Shown one piece after another: positions 25,758 to 37,714 of a stretch of DNA of 64,000 nucleotides; the first letter of the stretch is position 1, and the number at the start of each line of letters is the position of its first letter. The notes under the pieces were generated by a model, which was given only the letters and a program-made list of their open reading frames with translations, did not search any database and was not told the DNA's origin. A program made the translations under genes and the position numbers. Location of the stretch: the NCBI GenBank assembly GCA_014773175.1, contig VXCM01003184.1, positions 1 to 64,000 on the forward strand, written 5' to 3'. This stretch comes from Lucifuga dentata. Taxonomy: Eukaryota; Chordata; Actinopteri; Ophidiiformes; Bythitidae.

Positions 25758-27234
25758 ATTTTATTTATTGAGCACTTTTCTAAGTACTAAAGATGCTTTA
25801 CAAAACAACAAGGAAAAGCATAAACACAATTTAAAAGTACCACATTATAACATTACCAGTCTTATTAGATTTTTTTCTAAACTACAATATCAGTATCAGC
25901 CTCAAAAATCCCTCCCACAGATTCTGACCTGTGTCTCTTCCTTCCTTCAGAGAATGACAAGCCTATGAAGGGTCTTCGTCAGGAGGATCTGGTAAACCAG
26001 GACCTGATCACCGAGCTGAGGAAAGAGTTTGGCATGATGTACGATGACTTCTACATGGTTCTCACTGACACTGACATGAGGGTCAAGGTAAAGTCTCTGG
26101 CAGAGGGGCTAACGTTTCACCTGTCTGAACATGAGTTTAACCAAACTGACATTTTAAAGGACCATACCGGAGATTTTGCATGTTTAAACCCAATAATACT
26201 ACACATTACGTTAATGACAACTATTCTCCAAACATAAAACTATCTTTTAGTTTTCCTGTTATTTTGCCAAATCCCCTAATCTTTCAAAATCAAATGTTCC
26301 GGTGATGCACTCATCTCAAAATTCAATGTTTCACCTGCTGACACATATGTCCAAATGTAGAAGTGATGGGTTGTTTTAATTTCTCAGTAAAAGCCGTCTT
26401 CTCCTGGGACTGTATTTCCTGGCGGAGACATACATTGNTTTTAATTTCTCAGTAAAAGCCGTCTTCTCCTGGGACTGTATTTCCTGGCGGAGACATACAT
26501 TGTCATCTGTGCAGCTCCGTGTTGGACAATTTAAATAAAGTTACTGTGATAAAAAAAATGCAATAGATATCTCCTTTGATGATGAATTATGTCTCTACAA
26601 GTTGATTTTAATAACCTACTGGACTGAACTGAAACCAATGGCAGTCTGGAAGATAGGAAAAACAATTCTAAAATTTACTGCTGCATTATTATATTTCTGG
26701 AAATGGTTGTCAGTAACGTAATGTGTATGCGGGTTGTATTTATTCGGCTCAAACATGCAAAATCGTTGGCATGATCCTTTAAAGTTAAACTGATTATTCA
26801 TTTTTCTTTTGTGTAGCTTGAGTCACTTTGCTTGATTCATCCAAGCGACCTCTTCTTTCTCTTTCTTCACCTCTAACTCACTCTCCTTTCACAGGTCATA
26901 CCCAACACTTTCATGGCCTCTCTGCCATCTTTATTTTTTTACCTGTCCTTATGCTGCCAACAAGCCGCCTTCACCAAAACACTGTTCTAATTCACATAAC
27001 ATGATGTGTGCCCAACAGCTGTGTGTATAGACGTGTGTGTGCGTGCCAGGCTGTTTTCAGACAGAGTCATCAAAGAGGCCAGTGTTTGCCTCTCTGCTGA
27101 CGCAGGCAGAGATGGAGAAGTCTGTTAAAGTGCAGGATGGCTGAGAGTGTGAGACAGAAAGAAGTGAGAGAGGTGTGGACGAGTTCGAATGAGCTGTGCA
27201 GCAGATTCAGCATATCTGCCTTTCCTGCATGCAT

Positions 27235-27267
<33 letters not shown>

Positions 27268-30200
27268 GTTATCATTTCTAACAGTTTCCAAAAGAGGCTT
27301 TTCATGCTGCGCTTGCCCAACATTTGGCATATTAAATAGGATCCTGGTTTATGTTTAACTGAAATGGGTTGTGCTGCTTCCCAGAAGTTATTATTAAGAA
27401 TATTCAGGATATGTGAAAGGTCACGCCACAACAAGAAACTCGCTCCAATTTTTTTACTTCAATACTTTTTTTGGAAACAGTTCCAGCATTGTTTGAAGCG
27501 ATTAAATATTCCCAGCTTGTTCTTATGCTCTGTGTTTTTTTCCCCCCAGATTTTCTTCCACAGGCATGCAGATTTATTTATGTTATGGCTTCACCACATC
27601 GACTTTTGACATAGCATGACTGTTTCTCGTTCATATATTCTTGACAGCAATCCTATGAGGTTCCCATCGCCATGAAGGCCGTGTTTGACTACGTCGACAC
27701 CTTCTCGTCTCGTATCCGAGAGATGGAGCAGCAGAAGAGAGACGGGGTGGTCTGTAAGAAGGAGGACAAGCCCAGGTCCTTGGAGAACTTCCTCTCCAGG
27801 TAGGGATGCTTGAAAATGTTTCTAATAACCAGTGATGGATGAAGCAACTTATACCTATAGTACAGGTAAAGACGTCTCATTAAAAAACAGCTTTGTTAAA
27901 AGTAAACAAAACTACTTGAGTAAAAGTCATGATGTATCAAAAGTATCAAAAGGAGTTATTTGATAATAGATGTATTTAAGTATTGAAAGTAAAAGTTAAT
28001 GCCGTTAAAATAAATAAATAAAGAGCAACCAGAATTTTTCATTCCCTCACAGTTCAGGTTGTGGAGTTTTTGCTTTGTGGTGAAGTTTTTGAATAAATAC
28101 AATATGTATTCTAAGCCATATATCTACAACAATACATTTCACCACCGCTCATGCACGGCATGAAAAGCAATTTGCGTGCCTCTCATCCTGCTGCCTGGAC
28201 ATGGGATGGTCTGGACTTTCTCGAGTTCTGATATAAAACCAAGACCAACAGGTCATTAAGAAGTGCTGTTAGCCTTGGATGTGGCTAACCATTAGCTACA
28301 ACCAAAGGTAACCGTTAGCTATGAGCGATATGTTAGCAATTATGAGTATAGATTATGTGACATTTTACTAGGGATGGCAATTTCAACATGGAAGTTCGAA
28401 CGGTTTTGAAACACACCAACACGCTCCGTTTCAATACTGTGCTCTGACAACTATTTCGAAACTTCTCAAGCAGTCGTCACATGACGGTTTAGGAGGTGTG
28501 GCAAAATGCCGCCACACACATCACAATTTTCTTCAGTGAATCAAGGGAAAGGATTTATTGAAAACTGGTTTAGAACAATTGGCACAAATTAAAATGCAGA
28601 CATAATCATCATCTCATAAGTATAATAAAAAAATTTTGTCAGTTGCCACGACATAGATATGATAAGATAAATATTTGTCATAAGGTCTATAAACTATACC
28701 ACCTGAGACACAGCATTAAGTATGTGTCTCTTTGTCACATATATACAATATAAGTCCTCAATCAATAATTTATGGTTTGATTGCACTGGCACAAAAACTG
28801 TTCAAGTTTTGGAACAGGAGGCATTCAACTGCTGCAATTACAACATCTGCCAGTAGATGACAGCGTTGAGCCAGACGTTTTGAGGCATTTTGAAATGTTT
28901 CGAAACAGTATAGCTATATGTGTCGAGATGTTTTGAAGCCAAGAAATTGCAAGAAATTACCAAGAAATTACCCCTACATTTTACCGTGTAATCTCCTTTT
29001 GGCCCAGATCACAGTTTTACATTTGTGTTGTATTACTGCTTTACACTGTTTATGAGCTCCATTGTTTTGTCGCTTCTGCTTCCAGATCTAAGCAGAAATG
29101 TGTTACAAAATTTCAGCGTTGGCCCTGTAAAATGATGAAGCTGGAGCTTTTTTGGGACCCTTTGGCTCACGGGCAGAAAGTCTCTCTGTTGTAGCCCTGG
29201 ATGCCAGATAATGGACCTTCATCCAGAGCGTACAGAGTTGAACTTGGTTTGAACTATGAGTACAGCGGAAAAGTAGAGAATCTGGGTGCAGCGATTAGTT
29301 CAGTGTAGCACCACCATGAGATTGAGATTTACAGCTCAGCTCCATAGAAACAATTGGCTGCCCAGCGCAAAGCAAATTTACTGCTGCTCATAAGTAAGCA
29401 GAAGCTCACACATGAACAGCTGGAAAAAAAAAAAAAGGAACTGGGTAAAAGGAAAGGATCAATGAAAATGGCCTCGACTGTCAGATTAAACTGAAAAAAC
29501 ACAATCTTCCTGAAGTTTGGATCGTTACTATACAGTAATTGTCTTGGATAATGAGTTAATGGTCAGAATTAATGGCGGCTCTGGTCCCATTGGCTATTGT
29601 CTCTCCCCCATAAAACATCTGGACCACACCGTTTTTTAAAGCATCATATGGTAGATCTGTTTATGTGTGAGTGTGTACATGTGTGTTGCACGGATATTAA
29701 AAGTAGCATAATCCCTAGCGCTTCCTCACTGTTGACTCATTGCAGTTGTGTATTTTTTTCCAAGATGTCAAGCTTTTGTTTGTTACCATGGAGACCTCGT
29801 TTTCAGTTTGATCAGGGTGCAGAGATCTGGCATGAGTTTGACCATAATTTGGGGTTGTCACACTGTGGAATATGTTTTTCCTCGAGCAGAAGCTGCTCGT
29901 CTTAATAGAGAGCTGCCACCTCCGTTCCACAGTGCCACTTAAATCCAGAATAAAATCTGATTGCAGGTTCCGCTGGAGACGTCGTCTGTTTGTGATCTCC
30001 GCCCCCAATGACGAGGAGTGGGCCTATCAGCAGCAGCTCTACGCCCTGACCGGCCAGGCCTGCAACCTGGGTGAGTCAGAAGGAACCAGCCAATCACATC
30101 ACTCGGTCTGATTCATCAAATATGGGTCAAGTGTGAAGGAGAGAAAGCAAGTGGAAAGCCGCAAAGTGTTTTTATTTCTATTTTTCAGCTGTTCAGAACT

Positions 30201-30999
30201 TTTTGTAGATTTGTCTTTTGTGTTTATTAGCAGGACATTGCAAACATTTTTAAAATAAATTTGGTGGAAAGATCCATCAGCCCAGGAATAAAGTTATATA
30301 AAAGGTGCATTATTTTTGGACATCTTAAATGTTGCCTTGTATTTAAGATGCAACATCTTATTTAAGGAGGAACATTTAAGCAACATTTAAGATTAAAAAT
30401 GCAAAAATCTCTTATGGAGTCATACTTTCAAGACAAAGTCAGTATAGGTTCACATGATTTTTACTGGATTTTCTTGCAATTTTGAGTAAAAAACAAATTT
30501 TGTCCATCTTGAAAAGAATTGGTACAAAACATTTTTGGATGAGCCTGGAAAATTTAGTAGTGTTTTTGATAGTTCATCATTACATGCATGCTGGTGCAGA
30601 TCTTGATTAAAAATTTGGAAAGATATTCAAAAATTTTAATGTTATGGGATTGTGCGACAATATGTGCTGTCTGAATGATTTTATACTCTTTCTGTTTTCT
30701 CTCTGTGTGTTTTCATCCAAAGCAGCCATCCTGCTATTCATCCATTCTTCTTCTGTGGATAATTGAAACCGAGCAAAGTAGAATCTCTGCTTTCTCTCTG
30801 TCAATAATTATAATCATTTTCTATTCTGTAGGCTTTTCATCTAAATATCTGATCATTCACGGTGTGCTTTGTGTCCCGCCACTTCCTGCCAAAGTATTCA
30901 TCAACCACATATGAATATGCGAATCACGTGAAGTTGATTACATGGAATGTTTTTGTTTACTGCAACCAGATTTTTTTTAGTTACTAGCATCTGTGTGTG

Positions 31000-31045
<46 letters not shown>

Positions 31046-34000
31046 TGAGTGTGTGTGTGTTGGATGACAGAACTGGCTCAGGACTGTTCTGTCTGGTGAT
31101 AAACTCTTTTCCTTCATTCTGGCCTTTTCAACCTGCCAGCTGGTCAATATTTCCACAGTTACTCAATTTTATTACCATAAAACAAGACATCTACCTAAAC
31201 TTCATAAATCTCAGTGACCTGACCCGTCTGACAAGTTTATATACGATATGCATAAACTTCAAAAAGCCCAGGGTGGTGTCCATGTCTCAATAAAACCAAA
31301 TAAATGGTGTCATCTGTAGTCACTCCTCCTTCTCGCACACCATGTCCTAGTATTCTGTATAATTGTTGAAGATTTCTGTGTTTTTCTCGTCTCGTATTTC
31401 TTTTCTCAGCACTTCTCTGTCATAATACACAATAAAATGAGAAACACCGATGTATTTAACACACGTGGGCTTAAACTCTTACTCTACATTTTTTCTTGTG
31501 ATGACATGTAAAAATGAAATATTAACACACTGGATTAGAGATCCTTTCTTAACCCACTCAAGCCTAAAATCATTTTTGTCAGTTTGATTTTCGTTGAATT
31601 AGGTTTTTCTGAATTGGCACCTAAAAAGCTGCTTTGCTAAAGATTTATTTTAGTAACTTTAATACTTCAATAAAGCTTAGTTTTACTAGGAAAATGACTT
31701 CAGGGTGTTTTACACCTATGTGGGTTTTTTTTTTTTTTTTNTTTTTTTTTTTTTTTGTTTGTTTTTTTTGTTTTTGGTTTTAGGCTTTGTTTGTTCTCTT
31801 GGTATGGTTCATTTGGACACTTCTGAACATAGCAGTCGAACCTGCATGCAGACCAAAATAACCGCTACAGGACTACTTTTAGGAGGTGGTCTTGGTTGGG
31901 GTTCTATTTGTTCGTAAGTGCATGTTTTTTTTTTTGTTAAATGTGTGCACATGTGGCCTTTTAGCACAGAGCTGTGTTCACACCAATGCCATTTACAAAC
32001 ATGAATATAACCCTTCAAGACAAAAAGATCAATTCTGACTAGAAAAAAAAATTAGAATTGAGCATTAAGGCCCACGGAGCCCCTAAAGCAGTCATCCTCA
32101 AAGTCCAGATGCCGGTCCAGATTCAGACCGAACCACAACTGTCTCTGGACCTCTGAGCAAATTATACTTTTCATATGTATTATTTGTATTATCCGTGAGA
32201 CATCGCTGCGACGCAACGAGTCAAAATTCTGCGTTTTCTCCACTGCAAGCAGCGCTCTGAATGTCTGACTGCTCCACTGTCTGAGAATGTCTTCTCTGCT
32301 TTGGTTTGGTTCAATCATCACATTCAGCATCCTGTCATCTCCATGACAATGATGGGTTGACACTGCGTTGGACTCATCATCAGCAGTTCGCTTGACTCAG
32401 GGTCTCAGGGTCGGATTGGCCATCAGGAGAGGCAGGATGTTTTCCCCGGCCCCTCCCCCCAAATTNGGTCTCAGGGTCGGATTGGCCATCAGGAGAGGCA
32501 GGATGTTTTCCCCGGCCCCTCCCCCCAAATTTTCTTTGTGGATCGTTAAGATTTGTATTTGAGTAAGGGACATGATAATATATATATTTTTAGTTTCTCC
32601 TGTGCAAGCGATTGGTTCTGGTGCACACTAGATATGGGTTCCGGTAATTCCGGTAATATCTGGTGCACATCAGAAACCCTTTCTGGTATGACTTGATGGT
32701 GCATAGACACACAGAATGGCAGTAGATTGAGACATCTTTGCCTTTTTGAGATCCAGAAATATATCAGACAAAATCAACCAATAAAAGGAGGATATGCAGT
32801 TACCAGAAAAGGTTTCTCGTGTGCACAAGAAAGTATCTCGTGAGCACCTGATGCTATGGGAAAAGGTTTTTTGTGCATATGAGATCATTTCTGATGTGCA
32901 CAAGAAACTAGCAATTTATTTATTTTTTTCTGATGTCCCTTTAGGGGCCCCGTAAAGGCCTGTAATGTGAATGTAGCCACAGTTTTTAATGACAGCCATT
33001 TATGGATTTAGTCTGCATTTCCAGTACGAAGAGGCTATCAAATACAAGCTAACACTGAACAGTCATGTCAGTCTGGATCTGCAAATCTGAGTTCTGTTTG
33101 TCATTATAAGAGGGTCAGGTGACTGCAGGAAAACGTTGCTCTTGCTTATCAGCGGGTCCAGACCAGCTTGTGTGAGGACTTTTTTCTCATCGTGTATTGC
33201 TCTTGGCCAGCTCAGCACCCATGGGTGCTCCCGCCCTGTCTGTCCCAGACAAAGGCCTGTCCTGCTGACTGTGCTGAGGGCCTGAGAGGTTTGATCCTGG
33301 CATTCAGCTCGGCTCTCACTGAGTAAAAGCCAGTGTTCTCCTGTGCTTGATGCACTTCCTCTTCACAGGAAACAGCTTTTTGGCCACATTCCCCAGATTC
33401 CACATTCTGCTTCCTTCACCTAGAAACTCGTTCTAGAATGGTTCCAATAATAAACAACTCAGAGTGGAATCAGTTGGATAAGCAGAAAGATGAATGGATG
33501 AGAAACAGCTGGTCAGCATATTTTAAACTGTCAGTGTCTATTTGTAGTCTCTCTTTAACTATTAGATTTTTCTTTTCTGATGTGTGTTATCAATATGTTT
33601 CGTGTTTCCGTGGTGACAGGTCTGAGGCACATCGCTATTCTGAAGTTGGTTGGCACTGAGCCTCTGGACATGGGCGGAGTCCTGGAACTCTACCCTATCA
33701 ACGGTAAGAATTTAGTTTCATGAAATACGTGTGACTGTGAAAGAGAGAATTAACAGAATGACTTCAGATTGATTTTAAAGGACCATACCAGCGATTGTGC
33801 ATGTTTGAGCCCAGTATACACAATCTGCATACATGCTGCACTACTGACAAATATTTCCCCAAATATACTAGTTTAGCGGTAAATTTCAGAATTGTTTTTC
33901 CTACCTTCCAGGCTGTCATTGCTTTCAGTTCATCCCAGTACATTTTTACAATCAACATTTGAGATACGTAACCCATCACAGCAATCTATTCATTTTTTTT

Positions 34001-36270
34001 TTTTTTTTTNTTTTTTTTTTTTTTTTGGTCGAAATAGTTTAATTTGACCGATCCACAGAGCTGCATGGAAGACGATGTATTTCTCCACCAGGAAATAGAG
34101 TCCCAGGAGAAGACGGGCTTTTACAGAAAAAGCTGAAATTGATCGTGCCTTCTTAATCCCGATAAGTGTTAGAAGGTGAAACATTGAATTTTAAGGCGTG
34201 TGCATCACCTGAACATTTGATTTTGAAAGATTAGGGGATTTGGCAAAATAACAGGAAAACTAAAATATGGTTTTATATTTTGGAAATTGGTTGTCAGTGA
34301 CATCACATATATGCAGGTTGTATATTGGGCTCAAACATGCACGATCGCCTCCACAATTTTCCCTTCAAATTGCTTTCTTTACTTCAAATACAAGGCAGAA
34401 ATTTAGCCTCAAATGCTGAAATCCCCTCAGTGTCTCTGCATCCCACTCATGCTTCATCAGAATTCCACTATGATCCCTCAGGAACACAGAACCAGCCCCA
34501 AAGATGTGTTCTAAACAGTAAGATGACTGCATGCCACGCATTCTGAGGTGGCGATTGCGGAGTTAGAATGACATCATGAGCTATTTCTTTCATTTTATGT
34601 GTGCTGTAGATATTTCACTAAAGAACTCTCAGCAGAACTCTTTATCGTGCAGGGTGATGGCTTTACCAGGAAAAAAACATAGGGGAGTTGAGCTTATTGA
34701 AGACTGTAAAAACTAAAGTTACTTCCAGGCTTCAGGGGAGTGTGTTTACATGCACATTATTCCTTTTTGTCTGTGAGTAAGCTGTATACATGGATGGAAT
34801 TAATAGGATTCAAAAAAAAGGAAAAAAGAAAAGAAAAAAGGAAAAAGGGAAAAAAAAGAAAAAAAGGGAAAAAGGGGGGGGGGGGGNGGGGGGGGGGGAG
34901 AAAAAACTAGGCTTCCATCTTTTGCTGAACATACAGTATGTAATTTGTTGCGTAATCTGCTTCTCCAAGGTTAAAGGCCAACATACAGAAGATCAGAGTG
35001 AGGGAAGTTTGTGGATTGGGACATTATTTGTGTATGTTTGGCTAAATTGGAGACAATCCTAACTTATTTGGAAATAATGAATTTAACCATTGTTTGATAG
35101 GAGAATGTAAGTAAAGACCCATGGTGGAAGGTATGAAATTCAATAAAAAATAACTGTACAAAAAAAAAAAAAAANAAAAAAAAAAAAAAAGAAAAAAGAA
35201 AGAAAGAAAAGATCAGAGTGTAGGCATCCACTCTCCTCATTGCTCCTGCTGACTGAAGTTTTCCAGTGTGCTCTAATTTACCTTGGCCCCCCCCAAAAAA
35301 AACATAAAAAAAAAAAAAAAAAAAANAAAAAAAAAAAAAAAAAAAGAGTACTTGTTCTGTTGTTTGATTTTGGTATCACAAAGAACACAAATGTTCGTTG
35401 TTTGATCAACTTCCCAGTCAGTTATCAGTTAACCTTTGTGCGAAATTTCCAACCTTTGGTGCGTTAATGCTTGAAGCGATCATGAGTCAATGCAGAGTTA
35501 CAGTATAAAATCGTACAGTATAATCTAGCTGTTAGTCAGAGGGGAGCGTATTTATGTTTTCAGGGTCCTATGCTCCCCAGTTCAATATTCTGTTAACACA
35601 CATTAAGTGTGTGTTAACAGACTAACCCTAACCCTATTGTGCACTATTGTGCTACACAGAGCTGGGAAACAAAGGACCCTGGGAACATAGGAATGACTCC
35701 AGAATACAACATCAGTTTATGTCAGCTTGAATCTGATTATGGTTTTTTACATGTTTGAAAAAATTTACTTGCCTTAATTGGATTAGAATCAAAGTTTAAA
35801 CATGCATGTTAGCACATTGATTTAACCTCTACATGAGGAGATAAAAGTCAGACATTCATACACAAAACACATCGCTGCACTTTCTGCTTTCACTCTCCCT
35901 CATTTTCCAGTTATTCCTAAGCTCCTTTTTATTTCGGACCCATCCAGGGACTGCTACGGTGGAGCGTGAGGGGCTGTCCGCCACTCTGGTAAAGGACATC
36001 AGGAACTACTTCCAGATCAGTCCAGAATACTTCTCCATGCTGCTGGTCGGGAAGGACGGCAACGTAAAGTCCTGGTACCCTTCACCCATGTATTCCATGG
36101 CCATCATCTATGACCTGGTAGACTCTATGCAGCTACGCAGACAGGAAATGGCCATCCAGCAGTCACTGGGCATGCGCTGCCCTGAGGATGAATACGGTGG
36201 CTACGGCTACCATCAGCATGGATACGAGCGTGGTTACGAGGATGGTTATCACCAGGGTTACAGCTACTAA
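13756..36270 (+). CDS. ccdc80: CCDC80 (coiled-coil domain-containing 80; secreted matrix protein), complete, 10 coding exons
   Basis: Coding exons: 13756-14443, 14713-14910, 16786-17342, 17857-18207, 19767-19923, 25951-26087, 27648-27799, 29967-30070, 33620-33703 and 35948-36270. All introns are GT-AG and all phases agree, giving 2751 nt or 916 residues (human about 950). Order: signal peptide (1-21); basic region; first P-DUDES domain (about 140-300, NRVLVISAPHDSDGYYRLMM); Thr-rich stretch; Lys/Gly-rich stretch; second domain (about 590-747, MYVQQRDEYLES, NSTMKIDH); third domain (about 748-880, LLVGKDGNVKSWYPSP); and a Gly/Tyr/His-rich tail. The family is secreted, binds extracellular matrix, and is linked to cell adhesion and adipocyte biology. 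The P-DUDES fold is thioredoxin-like. The start was chosen for its signal peptide. Intron 5 holds the window's only multi-base gap. Confidence 0.95.
14985..15106 (+). mobile_element. 3' tail of a teleost LINE/SINE-type retroposon with (GATG)n end
   Basis: Reads GGGCGACCTGTTCAGGGTTT ... CTGGACAGGATAAGCTGGTA and ends in GATGGATGGATGG. This is the recurrent 3' tail of teleost non-LTR retroposons. Only the tail is present, next to a GT microsatellite. Confidence 0.6.
15107..15508. mobile_element. Tc1-like MITE, right end only
   Basis: Ends CCTCAAACTTTTGGCCTGTA followed by GTGTA, a typical right terminus of Tc1-like elements in fish. No matching left terminus is visible; it may have been lost at the (GATG)n junction. 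There is no coding capacity. Confidence 0.4.
15844..16157 (+). pseudogene. Mariner transposase C-terminal relic
   Basis: The translation HPSYSPDLAPSDFDLF at 15844 matches the third catalytic block of mariner (DD34D) transposases. A second matching block, WQKCIELERDYVEK, lies near 16048-16090, and a mariner-like 3' terminus (CAGACTTATCAGCCAACCCT) follows. Stops and a poly-A run interrupt the frame between the blocks, so it is dead. Located in CCDC80 intron 2. Confidence 0.75.
16786..17342 (+). CDS. ccdc80: CCDC80 exon 3: Thr-rich, ACC/ACA-repeat-coded linker
   Basis: About 60 codons around 16867-17100 are mostly ACA/ACC/ACT (Thr), broken by RPT, KPT and KRS. They form a mucin-like, potentially O-glycosylated linker between the first and second P-DUDES domains. 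The upstream (TC)n tract and CTTCCTCCCAG serve as acceptor. The shadow frames give long poly-Val or Pro/Gln ORFs that are not genes. Confidence 0.9.
17857..18207 (+). CDS. ccdc80: CCDC80 exon 4: Lys/Gly-rich basic region
   Basis: Encodes an acidic start (YEDKYEPSKP) followed by a long Lys/Gly-rich stretch (KKGKAKHDKYDKKKKKND), then the beginning of the second P-DUDES domain (DYFENRRRLL). The basic stretch fits heparin or matrix binding, which is an inference. The donor is CTG|GTGAGA at 18208. Confidence 0.9.
19109..19483. mobile_element. 375-bp Tc1-type MITE, copy 1
   Basis: The ends are inverted copies: CAGTGGGGTCCAAAATTC at the left and GACTTTTGGACCCCACTG at the right, flanked by CA/TA. 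The interior is non-coding. Related copies lie at 44719-45083 and 55792-56153. Located in CCDC80 intron 4. Confidence 0.8.
20625..20760 (+). mobile_element. tRNA-derived SINE fragment
   Basis: Contains an A-box-like TGGCTTAAAGGTTAG and a B-box-like GTTGCCAGTTCAATCC at tRNA spacing, after GGGGCAGCAG. This matches the head of tRNA-derived SINEs seen in fish. The tail is not recognised. Confidence 0.6.
21140..21640 (-). mobile_element. Diverged TTAA-MITE relative, truncated
   Basis: Shares the interior of the MITE family in reverse orientation (CCTACCTTCC, CCATTGGTTTCAGTTCATTC, GAACATTTGATTTTGAAAGA). Its centre matches the diverged subfamily also seen at 26154 and 33775. The terminal repeats are eroded. 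Confidence 0.6.
21970..23055. mobile_element. Older dispersed repeat interrupted by a MITE
   Basis: The left part (21970-22340) has TTTATTAGCAGGATATTTCG and GGTGATCTGGATCAAATTCT. The right part (22929-23055) resumes with ATTTGGATCATATTGTGG and ends TTGGCTTTAGCAGAGG. Similar sequence occurs at 38410-38850. The 588-bp MITE at 22341-22928 lies inside it and is therefore younger. Confidence 0.55.
22341..22928 (+). mobile_element. TTAA-ended MITE, full copy
   Basis: Begins TTAAAGGACCATACCATCC and ends GGTATGGTCCTTTAA, with terminal inverted repeats of roughly 95 bp. It is inserted in an older repeat in CCDC80 intron 5 and has no coding capacity. Confidence 0.85.
25000..25545. mobile_element. Dispersed repeat related to 57761-58252
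   Basis: Shares TTGAAAAACTTGAGG, GCAGCTGGCCAATCAGAACA, CTCAGTGTGCACAGC and CCTAAATGAAAATAAGAACA-type blocks with 57761-58252. A G run with N at 25292 interrupts it. Located in CCDC80 intron 5. Confidence 0.6.
25677..25702. other. Assembly gap (26 Ns) followed by an (ATA)n microsatellite
   Basis: This is the only multi-base run of N in the window. It abuts about 50 bp of ATA repeats. It lies in CCDC80 intron 5, about 250 bp before exon 6, so it does not affect the coding sequence. Confidence 0.95.
26154..26782 (+). mobile_element. TTAA-ended MITE, diverged subfamily, with an assembly duplication
   Basis: Ends TTAAAGGACCATACC and GGCATGATCCTTTAA. The interior differs from the main copies (CTGTGCAGCTCCGTGTTGGA). 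It contains a 64-bp artefactual duplication around N at 26438. It begins 66 bp after the CCDC80 exon 6 donor. Confidence 0.75.
26374..26502. repeat. Assembly artefact: 64-bp direct duplication around a single N
   Basis: The sequence from TTTTAATTTCTCAG to GACATACATTG occurs on both sides of N at 26438. Confidence 0.9.
31003..31060. repeat. (GT)n microsatellite
   Basis: GT dinucleotides with two GA interruptions, in CCDC80 intron 8. Confidence 0.9.
32088..32575. mobile_element. Dispersed repeat, copy 2 (shared with 11319-11770)
   Basis: Aligns in the same orientation with 11319-11770 over most of its length, from AAAGCAGTCATCCTCAAAGT to TTTTCTTTGTGG. It includes an artefactual duplication (32401-32465 = 32467-32531, N at 32466). 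In CCDC80 intron 8. Confidence 0.65.
33775..34350 (-). mobile_element. TTAA-MITE, diverged subfamily, right end eroded
   Basis: Begins TTAAAGGACCATACCAGCG and ends around GGCTCAAACATGCACGATCG without the terminal GGTCCTTTAA. The interior contains a poly-T run with N at 34010. It starts about 70 bp after the CCDC80 exon 9 donor. Confidence 0.65.
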
Positions 36271-36832
36271 TGAGTGTTGATGAGGGTAACCTCTGCATTG
36301 GTGCCTTGCAGCTGGTGCTTTGTGTTTTCAGACTCTTCCTTTGACTCATAACCTTTTCCTCTATTCTTCCCATCCTCCACCAGGCACTTGGCTCAGTAGA
36401 AATGAGGTCCTTGAATGTTTTGTAGCACTTAGTGAAAGCCTTGATGCTGTCATTTTCACCGTTCTTTGGTATATAGCATGGTGTGCTGGGAGGCAGCGGT
36501 AAGAGATAAGGGGCTTTAATCAGACTCTGGAGATTCAGGGATCTGTACTCGCTTTCTTTTTTCCCCATTTCTAAATTCAAAGAATGATTTGCACGTTACG
36601 TCATCTGTCTCTTTCATGCCTTCCAGGCCAAAATTACATATTCATGTAATCACTACAGATCTTCATTTTTGTAGATAACGGGCTAAAATTAGACATATTT
36701 ATTGGACATCTGTTGCATCAGAAGTGCAGTTATCTGTTACTTCTTTTAAGAAAACTGCCACATTATTTCTCTTTTGTAAAGTTTCTGTTGCTGTACAATG
36801 TTCTTATTTATACTCCATTGTGCTATATGAGA

Positions 36833-36838
36833 AATAAA
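36833..36838 (+). terminator. Polyadenylation signal of CCDC80
   Basis: AATAAA lies about 560 bp after the CCDC80 stop at 36270, in an AT-rich 3' UTR, and is followed by a TG/T-rich stretch (GGTCTTTAAGTTGGTCTTTG). Confidence 0.6.
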
Positions 36839-37708
36839 CATTTGTATAATACCAGTAATGGTCTTTAAGTTGGTCTTTGTGCACAAACATCAATATTTAC
36901 AGGCCAGGTTTCAGTGTAAACTTCACCCACCCCTACCCACACCCCCAAATTGTCCTTGGAGCTACATCTCCTCCTAGGGGCCCAATAAGATTGGATAAAC
37001 ATGCTCACACTAAGACAAATACAATGATTTACTTGACAGAAAACATTTCATGGGTCATTTAATAATAATTAAAAACATCATATAATCTTACAATCACCAG
37101 AGTTGTAATTAAATATCATGAGGACAGATCAACCAGGTAATTTATAATTTTTGATTCCAGGATTTCCAATAAATGTTAATTGTCTTTGACTTTTTGAAAT
37201 TAATTCATAGACAACAAGCATAACAAGCACTGGAGCATGAAGAGATAGAACAGGAAATGCACAAAAAAATTAAAGGTTACAGAAACAAGCTTGTGCTCAA
37301 AATGGCATTGATTCGATGCGATTCCTGGACTGACAGAAGAAACAGCAGCTGAGATGCTCTTGTGCAAGGCACCTAACCCCCACACCCCACTGCTCCAGCT
37401 GTGAATGTAACAGTGAGCATGAACAGTTTGTTCCTATGAGACAGAATTAATACTCAGTGGAGCTTTTTCCCTTCTTCAATCATCCCTTTATTCACCAGCC
37501 TCCATCCTCATCTGCTTTCAGACTTTTCACTTTCTCCACATCTACACTCACTTTTCTTTCCTGTGCCCTTCCACCTCTGTCCTGTTTTTCCTCATCCTTC
37601 TTCATACTCTCCTACTTCTTATGTACCATTTTCAGATTTTAATTTGCAAGAATTATTGAATTAGCAAGATGTGAATAAAAACAAATCAGTGTTAACTGTG
37701 CCACAACA

Positions 37709-37714
37709 TTTATT
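37709..37714 (-). terminator. Candidate polyadenylation signal of SLC35A5
   Basis: TTTATT on the plus strand is AATAAA on the minus strand, about 505 bp downstream of the SLC35A5 stop. Other AATAAA copies occur nearby, so the site actually used is uncertain. Confidence 0.4.

Noticed and set aside
28372..28965. Possible transposon with GTTTCGAAAC-like motifs
   Set aside because: Looks repetitive, but no matching ends or second copy could be found in the window.
35620..35640. CTAACCCTAACCCTA resembling telomere repeat
   Set aside because: Only about two units; too short to mean an interstitial telomere.
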